The translations under genes were made by a program, and so were the position numbers. The notes under the pieces were generated by a model. The model had not been told where the DNA came from. It was given only the letters and a program-made list of their open reading frames with translations, and made no database searches. Shown piece after piece: positions 25,946 through 35,006 of a stretch of 64,000 nt of DNA (positions are counted from its first letter, which is position 1; every line of letters begins with the position of its first letter). The DNA comes from Iningainema tapete BLCC-T55. Its GTDB lineage: Bacteria > Cyanobacteriota > Cyanobacteriia > Cyanobacteriales > Nostocaceae. The DNA lies in NCBI RefSeq assembly GCF_014698965.1, contig NZ_JACXAE010000069.1:43338-107337 (forward strand), written 5' to 3'.

Positions 25946-28864
25946 ATGGCAAGACCAAGTTACGGACCAGAAGCAAAAAGGCGAGCAGGGCGGTTGTTGG
26001 CTTCTCTGCTGGCTTATGCTAATGATGAGCTAGAATGTTGTGATGAAGCGGCTTTGGAGAGTCTGCGCTCTGGGATACAAACTCGTTGGCAATTTCCTCG
26101 TCGGTTGATTGTGAAGACGAAGGTGAGGTTTTTGCAGGTTTTGACTGGTTTGCAGTCTGGTGAAAGTCCTTTGAGTGCAGAGCAAGTTAAAGAAGCTCTC
26201 AAACGGTTTACAGATTTTCTGGCTATTTTAGAGGATAATCGCCCTACTCGCGGTGGTTCGGAAACTTGGCATTTTACGCTTCATCTTTGGTGCGATCGCC
26301 ACAATACACAAGCTAATTTACAACAGTTTGATTTGGAATGGGAAAGTCGTCGCCCAGAGAAATCTAAGCAGGTTGCACTAGGAGTGGGGGCGACTACTCC
26401 CCTACCTCCACTTCTAGATTGGCGAGAAGTTTGTCGTACCACTTTGGAGATGCAAAATCAGCGCCGATTAACTACTAATCCCTTGACAAGTGTGGATGGA
26501 TGTGCATTTGAGTTTGATGAGGTTTATGTGCCTTTGGGGTTGGTGGAGCGTAAGCAGCGCGAGCGCTTGAATGATGATGTTTCCCCGGTTGAAGGTTCGC
26601 GTTTATATGCAGTTGATACCGAAGTGACTCAAATTTCTCCTGATGAGTTTTTAGAAATTGTGCTGCGGCAAAGGAACTGTAAACGTATTGCTATTGTCGG
26701 AGAACCAGGTGCCGGCAAAACTACACTGTTACAAAAAATTACTGCATGGCTACTGAATAATACTCAGGATTTGCCGATTTGGATTTCTCTGGCAGACTTA
26801 CAAGGTAAGACTTTGGAGCAGTATTTAATTGAAGATTGGTTGAGGGCAGCAACACGCAAGTTACATGTGACACCTGAGGTGGCAGAAGATTTTTGTACAC
26901 AATTTAATCAAGGACGAGTTTGGTTGCTGCTTGATGCTGTAGATGAAATGGCGATGGAATCAACTCACGCTTTGACAAAGATTGCTAGTTTTCTTACTGG
27001 TTGGATAGCAGATGCGACAGTAGTGCTGACTTGTCGGCTAAATGTCTGGGATGCGGGCAAAAATGCTTTGGAAGCTTTCGAGACTTACCGCAATCTACAT
27101 TTTACTTACGGAGATACTCAAACGCCAGATCAAGTAGGGTTATTCATTCGCCATTGGTTTAAGGCGCATCCTGAGTTGGCTGTGAGTTTGCGGGCTGAGT
27201 TAGAGCAACCAGGGCGGGGACGAATTAAGGATGCGGTAAGAAATCCATTACGTTTGGCACTGTTATGTCGCACTTGGGGTGTGGAGCGAGGATTGCCGAA
27301 AACCAAGGCGATGCTATATGAACAATTTGTGGAAGTTATTTACCAGTGGAAGCAAGAATACTTTCCCACAACTTATGCCCAGAGACAGCAGCTTAATCAG
27401 GCACTGGGGGAATTAGCTTTGCAGGCATTTGCTCAAGAAAAAACTAAGTTCCGCCTCAAACATCGCTTTATTTGTCAAGTATTAGGTGCGCCTGATGAAG
27501 GTTTATTTCAACTCGCACTCCAGCTTGGTTGGTTAAATCAAGTAGGGATATCAGAAACTGAGGGAGAAAAAGTTTATGCTTTTTATCATTCCACTTTTCA
27601 AGAGTATTTTGCCGCATTAGCAATTAACGATTGGCACTTTTTTCTTAACTCTGAGTATGGGGTGCATCGCATTTTTGACTTTGCATGGCGGGAAGTTATT
27701 TTGTTGTGGTTGGGAAGGGAAGATATACCACAGACGCAAAAGGAAGAGTTTATTCAAGCATTAATTAATTTTTCAGACGGCTGTGGTGGATTTTATCGCT
27801 ATCAAGCTTATTTTCTGGCTGCGATCGCTATTCCTGAGTTTGCTGATTGTTCTAGTACTAGTGAAATCTTAGCACAACTGATTAAATGGCGCTTTGGCTA
27901 TTTCCATTCTGCACAACAAAGGTGGTGGAGATTTCCGCCCCCAATTGTCGAGGGTGCGCGGGTGGCTTTGCTCAAATCTGAGCGCAAATTTGCTATTGCT
28001 GCTTTGGAAGAGTTTATCAAAACTAGCCAAAATGACTTTGATACCTGGAATGCAGCATACAGCTTAGGCAAAATATTTGACCCAGGAAATCAACTTGCTA
28101 TTTCTAAATTAGCAGAACTAGTTACTAGTATTCGTCATGAAAATTTACGTTGGCAAGTTGCAGATAGTTTGGGTAAGATTGATAGAGGTAACTCACAAGC
28201 AATTGCTGCATTAATCGAGATTATTGAGTCAACGAAGAAGGATGCTTTACGCCGTAAGGCTGCCTATAGTTTGGGTAAGATTGCTCCGGGAAATGACATT
28301 GCTATTTCTACACTGTCAAGAATTATTTCATCAACAACTAATGATGCTTTGCGAGCACAAGCAGCAGAAAACTTACGTACCATTGCTCCATATTTGGCGA
28401 GCGCCTTTTCGTTCGTGACACCTAAACGAGAGTATTTTCCTAAAGCAGTTAGGAAAAAAAGTATTAAAAATACAGGTAACAATGCTAGAGTAGTCACAGC
28501 TTTAATTGAAGGGATTGCACTAAGTTCAGACGAGGATACTAAAAGACGTAGGGCTTGTAAGTTAGCTACAATATATCCCGGAAATCCAGTGGCGTTCAGT
28601 ACTTTATTGTATTTGGTGAAGTCAGCGAAAAGTGAATCAGTGCGCAAATGTACAGCAGATAATTTGAAAAAAGTTATGCTTGATGAACAGATGCCAGCAT
28701 TGATTAAATCCCTCAAGGATTGCTTTTCTGATATAGTTAGCGAAATTGAGATGGAAAAATTCTGTCACTGCTATAAACTTCTCTGGTACTGTGCTGAAAA
28801 GATGACTTATTTAGATTTTTATCAAGCTTGGCATGGTGAAATTATTACGTATGAATACAATTAA
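25946..28864 (+). CDS. NACHT-domain STAND ATPase with C-terminal HEAT repeats
   Basis: A ~972-residue protein. Residues ~1-140 ([20 protein letters not shown] and [16 protein letters not shown]) are a helical N-terminal domain common to cyanobacterial NACHT proteins. The NACHT core has Walker A G252-T259 (GEPGAGKT), Walker [10 protein letters not shown] (D330, D333, E334) and [13 protein letters not shown]. The C-terminal third carries several HEAT-like repeats ([27 protein letters not shown] units of ~35 residues). Such proteins are signal-sensing switches in phage defence and programmed cell death; no enzymatic effector domain is obvious. The ATG at 25946 is preferred to the TTG at 25940. 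Its end overlaps the aspartoacylase start by 14 bp, implying coupling. Confidence 0.85.
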   Translation: MARPSYGPEAKRRAGRLLASLLAYANDELECCDEAALESLRSGIQTRWQFPRRLIVKTKVRFLQVLTGLQSGESPLSAEQVKEALKRFTDFLAILEDNRPTRGGSETWHFTLHLWCDRHNTQANLQQFDLEWESRRPEKSKQVALGVGATTPLPPLLDWREVCRTTLEMQNQRRLTTNPLTSVDGCAFEFDEVYVPLGLVERKQRERLNDDVSPVEGSRLYAVDTEVTQISPDEFLEIVLRQRNCKRIAIVGEPGAGKTTLLQKITAWLLNNTQDLPIWISLADLQGKTLEQYLIEDWLRAATRKLHVTPEVAEDFCTQFNQGRVWLLLDAVDEMAMESTHALTKIASFLTGWIADATVVLTCRLNVWDAGKNALEAFETYRNLHFTYGDTQTPDQVGLFIRHWFKAHPELAVSLRAELEQPGRGRIKDAVRNPLRLALLCRTWGVERGLPKTKAMLYEQFVEVIYQWKQEYFPTTYAQRQQLNQALGELALQAFAQEKTKFRLKHRFICQVLGAPDEGLFQLALQLGWLNQVGISETEGEKVYAFYHSTFQEYFAALAINDWHFFLNSEYGVHRIFDFAWREVILLWLGREDIPQTQKEEFIQALINFSDGCGGFYRYQAYFLAAIAIPEFADCSSTSEILAQLIKWRFGYFHSAQQRWWRFPPPIVEGARVALLKSERKFAIAALEEFIKTSQNDFDTWNAAYSLGKIFDPGNQLAISKLAELVTSIRHENLRWQVADSLGKIDRGNSQAIAALIEIIESTKKDALRRKAAYSLGKIAPGNDIAISTLSRIISSTTNDALRAQAAENLRTIAPYLASAFSFVTPKREYFPKAVRKKSIKNTGNNARVVTALIEGIALSSDEDTKRRRACKLATIYPGNPVAFSTLLYLVKSAKSESVRKCTADNLKKVMLDEQMPALIKSLKDCFSDIVSEIEMEKFCHCYKLLWYCAEKMTYLDFYQAWHGEIITYEYN

Positions 28865-29726
28865 GCGAGTGGCGATTGTCGGTGGAATTCATGGGAATGA
28901 GTTAACCGGAGTATATTTAATTAAAAAGTTTGAGCAGTATCCACAGTTGATAAGTAGGGATAGCTTTGAAACTTTAGTATTGTTGGGTAATCCAAAAGCT
29001 TTTGCGGAAGGGAGGCGGTACGTAGACAAGGATTTGAATCGTAGTTTTATCAGTCAAGATTTGCAAGATTCGACGCTTACTAGTTATGAAGATATTCGGG
29101 CAAAAGCTATTTACCAAATGCTTATTCCGCAAGACTTACCACCAGTAGATGTGATTGTTGATTTGCACAGTACAACGGCAAAGATGGGGCTGAGTATAAT
29201 TCTGGGGAGCAAGCATCCTTTTTTACTTAAGTTAGCTGCATATCTCAGTGATATAAATCCTTTAGTAAAAGTCTGCTCTACACCACCCGGAAATAGAGGT
29301 TATCTTCGTTCTCTATGCGAATTGGGTTTTGTGATTGAAGTGGGTGCTGTGGCGCAGGGTGTTTTGGATGCAGAATTGTTTCAAAAAACTGAGCAGCTTA
29401 TTTATACAATTATAGACTATTTCTCCAAGTTCAACCAAGGTATAGTTATAGATACCAATCATACAGTAGAATTCTTTGAGTACGTGGGTGCGATCGATTA
29501 CCCTAGAAATGAGTTTGGGGAAATTCAAGCCATGATTCACCCTCAACTTCAATTTAAAGATTATCAACCCCTCAATCCAGGCGATCCTATATTCCTAACT
29601 TTTGATGGTAAAGAGATTATTTACGAAGGCACATCAACAGTTTATCCAATTTTTATCAACGAAGCTGCTTACTATGAGAAGGGTGTCGCCATGTGTTTAA
29701 CTTCTAAGCAACAACTTACAGTTTAA
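28851..29726 (+). CDS. Aspartoacylase (AstE/AspA family)
   Basis: This ~291-residue zinc hydrolase cleaves N-acetylaspartate or related N-acyl amino acids. The motifs are [12 protein letters not shown] (zinc H and E), DLNRSF (Arg-containing DxNR), [12 protein letters not shown] (zinc H) and [12 protein letters not shown] (catalytic Glu). The length equals that of vertebrate and cyanobacterial homologues. The ATG at 28851 is chosen over 28833 because it starts right at the conserved first strand. It overlaps the NACHT gene, which is unusual for a metabolic enzyme and may be chance packing or a functional link. Confidence 0.92.
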   Translation: MNTIKRVAIVGGIHGNELTGVYLIKKFEQYPQLISRDSFETLVLLGNPKAFAEGRRYVDKDLNRSFISQDLQDSTLTSYEDIRAKAIYQMLIPQDLPPVDVIVDLHSTTAKMGLSIILGSKHPFLLKLAAYLSDINPLVKVCSTPPGNRGYLRSLCELGFVIEVGAVAQGVLDAELFQKTEQLIYTIIDYFSKFNQGIVIDTNHTVEFFEYVGAIDYPRNEFGEIQAMIHPQLQFKDYQPLNPGDPIFLTFDGKEIIYEGTSTVYPIFINEAAYYEKGVAMCLTSKQQLTV

Positions 29727-29790
29727 GACTAAGGATTTAGAAATCTATCTCTTAATCCTAACTGCTTGATGCCCGATTTTGCACATAGAA

Positions 29791-29855
29791 GTTTGTAGTG
29801 AGCGCTGTTTGCGCTGAAAACCTTTACCTTGAGCGCTGAAGCACTCACTACAAAC
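29791..29855. repeat. GTAGTGAGCGCT-type palindrome
   Basis: GTTTGTAGTGAGCGCTG and AGCACTCACTACAAAC, with inner GCGCTGAA repeats, form a long hairpin between convergent genes. It belongs to the same family as the element at 21324. Confidence 0.8.
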
Positions 29856-29887
29856 AAAGCATGTATTTTATGTTTAATTTCACCTAC

Positions 29888-30847
29888 TTACTTAACCTGA
29901 ATACTAGGAGCAATCGATAAAGAATTTGACGAAGATTTTAAGGTAGATAAGTACACATAACTTAGGTAACGTGTCATTGCTTGAATAGCGACAACAGGCC
30001 ATCTTCTTAAGGCTCCCACAAAGACTCTCCAATTAAACTTGGCAAAGCACATGAGAACCATTTTCCGACTAAAACTATGAGAAAATCCTATTTCCCTAAG
30101 TTTGAGCATCACTTCAGGTATGTCTGCATATTCTAATGTGACTAGAAGTTTGGGCTTTTGCATAAAATAATGAGTGCCTGCAACACATTCTAAATAATTA
30201 TCTTTAGTGACTAAAGCACCAGCTTTGGAAGCGCAAAAAGCAGTCCAATATATTTGAACTACCAAGTTATTTAAACCAGAAGTCCAACTTGCTATAGCAG
30301 ATTTTGCCAAATCTGTTTTGTATACTAAAGCTGTTGTTAGCCCTACTCCTCCCGTACTTTGTTCTACACAAACTTCAAATACCTCTTTACCATCCGAACT
30401 CATTAAATCCTTTTCTACATTAAAGCAACGTTGTTCAAAAACTTGACCTGTTTTTGCATCACTTTTGGAGAAGTTTAAAATAATTAATCCTAGATCTGGA
30501 TCTTCTGTTAAAGTCTTAACTATATATGATATGGAATTATCAAAAATTTTGTCATCATCACTAATTGTCCAAACAAATTTACTTTTAGCAGATTGAATAC
30601 AAGAAGCGATATTTCTCACCGCGCCGATGTTTTCTTGATTCCTGTTGTATTCAAATGTTGTTTGGTGAAAAACTGATTGCCATTTTTCTACAATCTTGGG
30701 CGTATCATCGGTTGAACAATTATCAGAAATCAAAATTTCACACACAGATTCAAAACCTTTGATTGACCTAGCTAACCACGCCAGTTGTTGATCAAGTAAA
30801 TTTGCACGGTTGTAAGTCGGAATCGCAATAGTAAGTAATTGAGTCAT
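29888..30847 (-). CDS. Glycosyltransferase family 2
   Basis: A 319-residue GT-A fold enzyme. The start LTIAIPTYNRANLLDQQLAW, ILISDNCSTDDTPKIVEKW and the DxD-type metal site WTISDDDKIFD define family 2. It transfers a sugar from a nucleotide donor, probably onto a cell-surface polysaccharide or lipid. There is no membrane segment apart from a weakly hydrophobic C-terminus. It is 88 bp downstream of the acyltransferase gene on the same strand, consistent with an exopolysaccharide pair. Donor and acceptor are not readable. Confidence 0.88.
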   Translation of the reverse strand: MTQLLTIAIPTYNRANLLDQQLAWLARSIKGFESVCEILISDNCSTDDTPKIVEKWQSVFHQTTFEYNRNQENIGAVRNIASCIQSAKSKFVWTISDDDKIFDNSISYIVKTLTEDPDLGLIILNFSKSDAKTGQVFEQRCFNVEKDLMSSDGKEVFEVCVEQSTGGVGLTTALVYKTDLAKSAIASWTSGLNNLVVQIYWTAFCASKAGALVTKDNYLECVAGTHYFMQKPKLLVTLEYADIPEVMLKLREIGFSHSFSRKMVLMCFAKFNWRVFVGALRRWPVVAIQAMTRYLSYVYLSTLKSSSNSLSIAPSIQVK

Positions 30848-30934
30848 AGGTTCTTCTCTATTTTAATATGAGTTCGACAGGTTGAAAAAGCGAAAAGTAC
30901 TACTACGCTTTTGCTTGAAAGTTGCTTCTATTTC

Positions 30935-31633
30935 TTAGTCAATGGAATTATTCACCAGTTGCTTGTCAATTCGGCTTTTGACTACTCTTGCAGGTATACC
31001 CATTGCGACGGAGTAAGGGGGAACATCTTTAGTAACAACTGCTCCTGCACCAATGACACTACCCTCACCAATAGTCACTCCATCTAGTACAGTTACCTTG
31101 TGCCCCAGCCAGCAGTCATCTTCAATCACAATTCCTTGACGAGAAATACCTTGGTATTTAATTGGTTCTCTAGGGTCGGAAAAATTATGATTATTGGCAA
31201 ATATTCCTGTATGTGCTGCGATTAGACACCGCTTGCCAATTTTAATGTCTCCAGGACCAGCAATACACACGTCAGGACCGATGAAAGTTTCTTCACCTAT
31301 TTCTATATAAGAGTTGTTCAAACAACCAATATTAGTATTACGCTCAATAGCGACTCCATCTTCTAGACAAATTCTATTGTTTTGGTGTCCTCTGCTATCT
31401 ATACGAACTCCTTTGAAAATATGAACTCCATTGCCAATTTCCACAGAAGAAGTACCGATAAATTCAACGCCTTCTTGAATATAAACTGAGCTACCTATAT
31501 GGTGAAAAATATTACGATACAATAAATTTCGCAATTTTGGTCCTAACAAAATTGTTGGTAACTCTCCTACTAAGGTGATTACTAAAAGCTCTTGTAGACG
31601 CACCCATTTTGAAGAAAAATCTCTTGAAGTCAT
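30935..31633 (-). CDS. Acyltransferase with left-handed beta-helix (hexapeptide repeats)
   Basis: A ~232-residue LbH acyltransferase of the CysE/LacA/WbbJ type, with many hexapeptide repeats (VEIGNGVHIFKGVRI, ICLEDGVAIERNTNIG, YIEIGEETFIGPDV, VTIGEGSVIGAGAVV). The catalytic histidine lies in GIFANNHNFSDP. It probably acetylates a sugar, in keeping with the adjacent glycosyltransferase. The ATG at 31633 is chosen because AAGGAAA precedes it; a longer frame to 31669 lacks a good site. Confidence 0.88.
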   Translation of the reverse strand: MTSRDFSSKWVRLQELLVITLVGELPTILLGPKLRNLLYRNIFHHIGSSVYIQEGVEFIGTSSVEIGNGVHIFKGVRIDSRGHQNNRICLEDGVAIERNTNIGCLNNSYIEIGEETFIGPDVCIAGPGDIKIGKRCLIAAHTGIFANNHNFSDPREPIKYQGISRQGIVIEDDCWLGHKVTVLDGVTIGEGSVIGAGAVVTKDVPPYSVAMGIPARVVKSRIDKQLVNNSID

Positions 31634-32303
31634 GTGTATTTCCTTTCTGATAATTTTGTGTAACGTCACGACATCACGTTGATTTTGACTGAAGTGTTCA
31701 CTCTTCAGTTAAATTTATTAAAAAGCTGGAAGCTAAATCCCAGATATTTCACCTAAAACTATTCAGGGCAAAGCTTTGAAGATCTAAGCTCTTCACAAAG
31801 TAGGAAAATTGGCTATTTTTACAGTTATTGTCATTACAAATTAACCAAGTTCTTAAAGCTAATTTAAAAACTTAGGTAATGCGTCCACTATAAAAATGTA
31901 TAGTGAAGACTTCTGAATTTTATTAGCAATAAACAAAAATACCTACTATATCGAAATTCTCTCCGTAAAGGCTAGATAACATTGGGTCTATGCCTTTATG
32001 CTCTACCAGGAAAGAAATTCAAATCCATCTATCTAAGGTGGAGTCAAACCACCTGGAATTCTTACAGCAGCAACTTTCTGTATTACAAGTTTATATTCAA
32101 CAAAAAGTTTACCCTTTAAAAGTGGTTGCTTAATGTGAGTTTGGAAGGTTGATAAAATAAAATCTAGCATGAACATATGAGTAACCTCAGCGGCTCTAGT
32201 TCAGAGTAGCGCTAGCTTTTAGACAATTTCACTACTTTGCAACTACTTTTACATAACTTTTTTACTATGTACATAATATAATGTAGGAAAAAGTAAAATA
32301 GCA
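31634..32303. other. Long AT-rich intergenic region
   Basis: About 670 bp with frequent stops in all frames and no recognisable gene, tRNA or strong hairpin. It presumably holds the promoter of the acyltransferase gene at its left edge. Otherwise I see nothing definite. Confidence 0.6.
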
Positions 32304-32472
32304 CTAGATTTGGCTCAACTTAATATAAATTTTACAAAAAGTATACAAAATATTTACAAATCTAATTCTCATTATGAGATTAATTGGGACGCGAAGCAGT
32401 ACACGCCTATCGCTCTTGGGTAGAACAATAGATTCGGAGGCGAGCGCGACCAAACACAATGCAGTTTCTAAA

Positions 32473-32934
32473 TTATCTTGAGCAGCCTGCAAACTTTGTT
32501 CCATCTGCTTGCGAATAGACTATATCTACATTTACTTCCCAGAGATTAATCACTTTATAATCTTGGCGTGCTTGCAATCCCAAAACCTGCGATTCAAAGC
32601 TACTGACAATTTGCACTGTGTCGGGCGGTGGCAGAATGTTAATTAATACTGGATAAACTGGTAGGTTGTACTTTTCTTGTGCGAGTGCTGCATAAGCACG
32701 CATTCTTAGAGGTAGACGAGTATTATAGCGTAATTGCAACTCATTCAATACTAAAAAAATGCCAAGCGGATGGTAAGCTTTTACAACTACATCACTTTCC
32801 CGACTAATCCATTGAAACTCACAAGCAAGAATTTCTTGTGCTAAGACATCGGGGGATTGCGTTACCCATTTTACCCAAGCATCAGGAGCCAGACTAATCA
32901 AACGTTTCCCACCGATATCTGCTGCTTTCGCCAT
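32473..32934 (-). pseudogene. Rpn/DUF4351-type nuclease gene, truncated
   Basis: The N-terminal two thirds is a recognisable Rpn-family (recombination-promoting nuclease / transposase_31-like) protein: DIGGKRLISLAPDAWVKWVT, CEFQWISRESDVVVKAYHP and LPLRMRAYAALAQEKYNLPV, then VINLWEVNVDIVYSQ. Relatives continue for 100-150 residues; here the frame ends after ADGTKFAGCSR. Around 32380-32510 another frame (IRKQMEQSLQAAQDNLETAL) follows, which looks like an unrelated fragment. The gene is therefore truncated by a deletion or rearrangement near 32500. Confidence 0.7.
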
Positions 32935-33114
32935 ATTTCCTTATTCTTTGTGCCTTTGTGCCTTTGCGTGAGACTTAATTTACTTATCATAGAATGGTGC
33001 GTTACGGCGCTAGACGAGTAATTAGTAAAAACACGCGCCTAAAAAGCGCAAGAGCGCACCCTACAAGAAATTAATCTCTCTTGGCGTCCTTGGCGTCTTG
33101 GCGGTTATATACTC

Positions 33115-34425
33115 TTAAGTCGTATACTCCGCATTAATCTTCACGTAATCATAACTCAAATCACAACCCCAAGCCTTACCAGAACCAGAACCATTACCAA
33201 CACTAACCGCAATAATCACCGGATTATCCAACCTTTGCGTAGGAAAGCGACGTTCCCCTGACAAATCATTGCTCATATTCGTCGCCACCACATCCTTTGG
33301 TAGAGAAGAATCAGCCGCCGCCTGCTTCAAATATCCACTTGCAGCTGTACGATCAAATGGTAAAGGTTGACCATTTTCCATCAGCAAGAAATTCCCCAAC
33401 TGAATTTTGAGATTTTCTTGCTCAAAAGGCACACCAGCACGCCCTGCCGCTGCCGCAATCCGTCCCCAGTTCGGATCGCGTCCAAAAATGGCAGACTTAA
33501 CTAAAGAAGATCCCGCAATGGTTTTAGCAATTTGACGGGCAGATTGTTCATCAGGTGCGCCACTAACTTGCACTTCAACCAAACAAGTTGCACCTTCACC
33601 ATCACGAGCGATCGCCTTTGCTAAATGCTGGCATACTGCTGTTAACATTGCCTCTAATCTTTCTGCTTCTGCACCCATTTCGGTAATCGCTGGGGTACGA
33701 GATTGTCCATTCGCCAAAGCGATCAAACTATCATTTGTACTAGTATCCCCATCAACAGTGATGGAATTAAAACTTCTTTGCGCGGCACGACTCAACATTT
33801 GCTGCCATAAAGAAGGAGATACTGCTGCATCACAGGTTACAAACGCCAACAATGTTGCCATGTTAGGATGAATCATCCCCGAACCTTTGGCAATACCGCC
33901 AACTCGTACCGGGCGATCGCCTATAGTTGTCTCTAGTGCAATAGATTTCGTTACTAAATCAGTGGTTACAATCGCACTCGCTGCTGCATCCGATCCTGTT
34001 TCTGATAGCGCTGCTACTAGTTTGGGAATTCCTGCCTTTAATATATCCATTGGAATTCGCCGCCCAATTACCCCTGTAGAAGCTAGTAGTATAGATTCCG
34101 AAGGAATATTTAGCGCTTGCCCTAAGCTCATGGCACTTTCTAGGGCATCAAACCACCCCTGACTACCAGTGGCTGCGTTTGCTTGTCCAGCGTTACACAG
34201 AATAGCACGCGCACTGTGCTTAGCATGCAACCGTTGACGACAATAATCTACGCAAGCTGCTTTTACTTGACTAGTGGTAAAAACACCAGCCGCAATTGCC
34301 TCACTTGGTGAATATATTAAAGCTAAATCTGGCAATCCTGAAGGTTTCAATCCTGCCGTGATTCCTGCTGCTTGATATCCTTTCGGTGCTGTCACACCAC
34401 CACTAATTTCTTGCCAGTCTGTCAT
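33115..34425 (-). CDS. argJ: Bifunctional ornithine acetyltransferase / N-acetylglutamate synthase
   Basis: ArgJ recycles the acetyl group between N-acetylornithine and glutamate in arginine synthesis. The 436-residue precursor is self-cleaved before the Thr in MIHPNMATLLAFV, leaving alpha and beta chains; that motif is present. Further blocks are GVFTTSQVKAA, CNAGQANAATG, ILLASTGVIGRRIPM, DTSTNDSL and DPNWGRIAAAAGRAG. It uses the ATG at 34425 and is complete. Two small-RNA-like units lie upstream on the same strand. Confidence 0.96.
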   Translation of the reverse strand: MTDWQEISGGVTAPKGYQAAGITAGLKPSGLPDLALIYSPSEAIAAGVFTTSQVKAACVDYCRQRLHAKHSARAILCNAGQANAATGSQGWFDALESAMSLGQALNIPSESILLASTGVIGRRIPMDILKAGIPKLVAALSETGSDAAASAIVTTDLVTKSIALETTIGDRPVRVGGIAKGSGMIHPNMATLLAFVTCDAAVSPSLWQQMLSRAAQRSFNSITVDGDTSTNDSLIALANGQSRTPAITEMGAEAERLEAMLTAVCQHLAKAIARDGEGATCLVEVQVSGAPDEQSARQIAKTIAGSSLVKSAIFGRDPNWGRIAAAAGRAGVPFEQENLKIQLGNFLLMENGQPLPFDRTAASGYLKQAAADSSLPKDVVATNMSNDLSGERRFPTQRLDNPVIIAVSVGNGSGSGKAWGCDLSYDYVKINAEYTT

Positions 34426-34567
34426 GATTCATCCCCCACAACTACTAGTTGCATGAGGAGAGATTATATCAAGCTTTTGTCCCAAGTCATTCGTCCGGTG
34501 TCATTTTTTCAAAGTCTTTTGTCCTTTGTCCCTTGTCCTTTGTGACCAATGACCAATGACTAAATAG

Positions 34568-34618
34568 AAAAAAGAGAGCCACTTGGGCAGCTCTCCAGAT
34601 CATCAGGGTGCATCTACA
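34568..34618 (-). ncRNA. Candidate small RNA, copy 2 of a tandem pair
   Basis: Read on the minus strand, a promoter ends at about 34618 and the transcript (TGTAGATGCACCCTGATGAT...) would end in the hairpin GAGAGC...GCTCTC plus T6 at 34568-34573, about 50 nt. About 30 nt at the 5' end are identical to the copy at 34768. No ORF fits. I cannot match it with confidence to a named cyanobacterial sRNA (Yfr or NsiR types). Confidence 0.65.
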
Positions 34619-34624
34619 TAACAA

Positions 34625-34653
34625 AGTATAGCACCGAGGGGGTGAGGGGTCAA
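34625..34653 (-). promoter_or_regulatory. Promoter of small RNA copy 2
   Basis: On the minus strand TTGACC (34648-34653) and TATACT (34625-34630) are separated by 17 bp, close to the sigma-70 consensus. The start would fall near 34618. Confidence 0.6.
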
Positions 34654-34717
34654 ACCCCTTTTTAGGTTTTTTTAATATTTCCACTAGAAATTCTGGCGTG
34701 GAGACGTTTCATGGTGG

Positions 34718-34748
34718 GTGGAGACGTTCCATCGGAACGTCTCTACAT
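34718..34748. repeat. GTAGAGACG-type palindromic repeat between the two sRNA copies
   Basis: GGAGACGTTCCATC with GGAACGTCTCTAC, plus a partial unit just before it (GGAGACGTTTCATGG). It separates the two sRNA units. Confidence 0.75.
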
Positions 34749-34767
34749 TGGCAAATCAATACTGGGC

Positions 34768-34822
34768 AAAAAAAAAGGAGAGCCACTTGGTCAGCTCTCC
34801 AGATCATCAGGGTGCATCTACA
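34768..34822 (-). ncRNA. Candidate small RNA, copy 1 of a tandem pair
   Basis: The minus-strand transcript from about 34822 reads TGTAGATGCACCCTGATGAT and ends in GGAGAGC...GCTCTCC with a run of nine T (34768-34776). The stem is perfect, 7 bp, and differs from copy 2 by a compensating length and one loop base (GACC against GCCC). Conservation of both the leader and the terminator in two copies, while the sequence around them differs, argues for selection. Confidence 0.68.
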
Positions 34823-34828
34823 TACCAG

Positions 34829-34859
34829 AGTATATCACTAATGGCATGGGGGGTGTCAC
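34829..34859 (-). promoter_or_regulatory. Promoter of small RNA copy 1
   Basis: TATACT (34829-34834) with GTGACA (34854-34859) on the minus strand, spacing 19 (18 if read as TGACAC). The -10 is identical to that of copy 2 although the spacer sequence differs. Confidence 0.5.
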
Positions 34860-35006
34860 CCCTCTTTTTAGATTTTTATGTGAAGTTATTGTGAAGAATA
34901 TCAGGGAAAACACTAAGAAGGAATGGAGCATGGGGCGTAGCACAGAGCTAAGGGCTAATAGCTAATGGTTAATAGCAATGAACAATTAACCATTAGCCAT
35001 GAACAA

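Noticed and set aside
31980..32040. tRNA-like T-arm motif (AAATTCAAATCC)
   Set aside because: No acceptor stem, D arm or anticodon arm can be folded around it.
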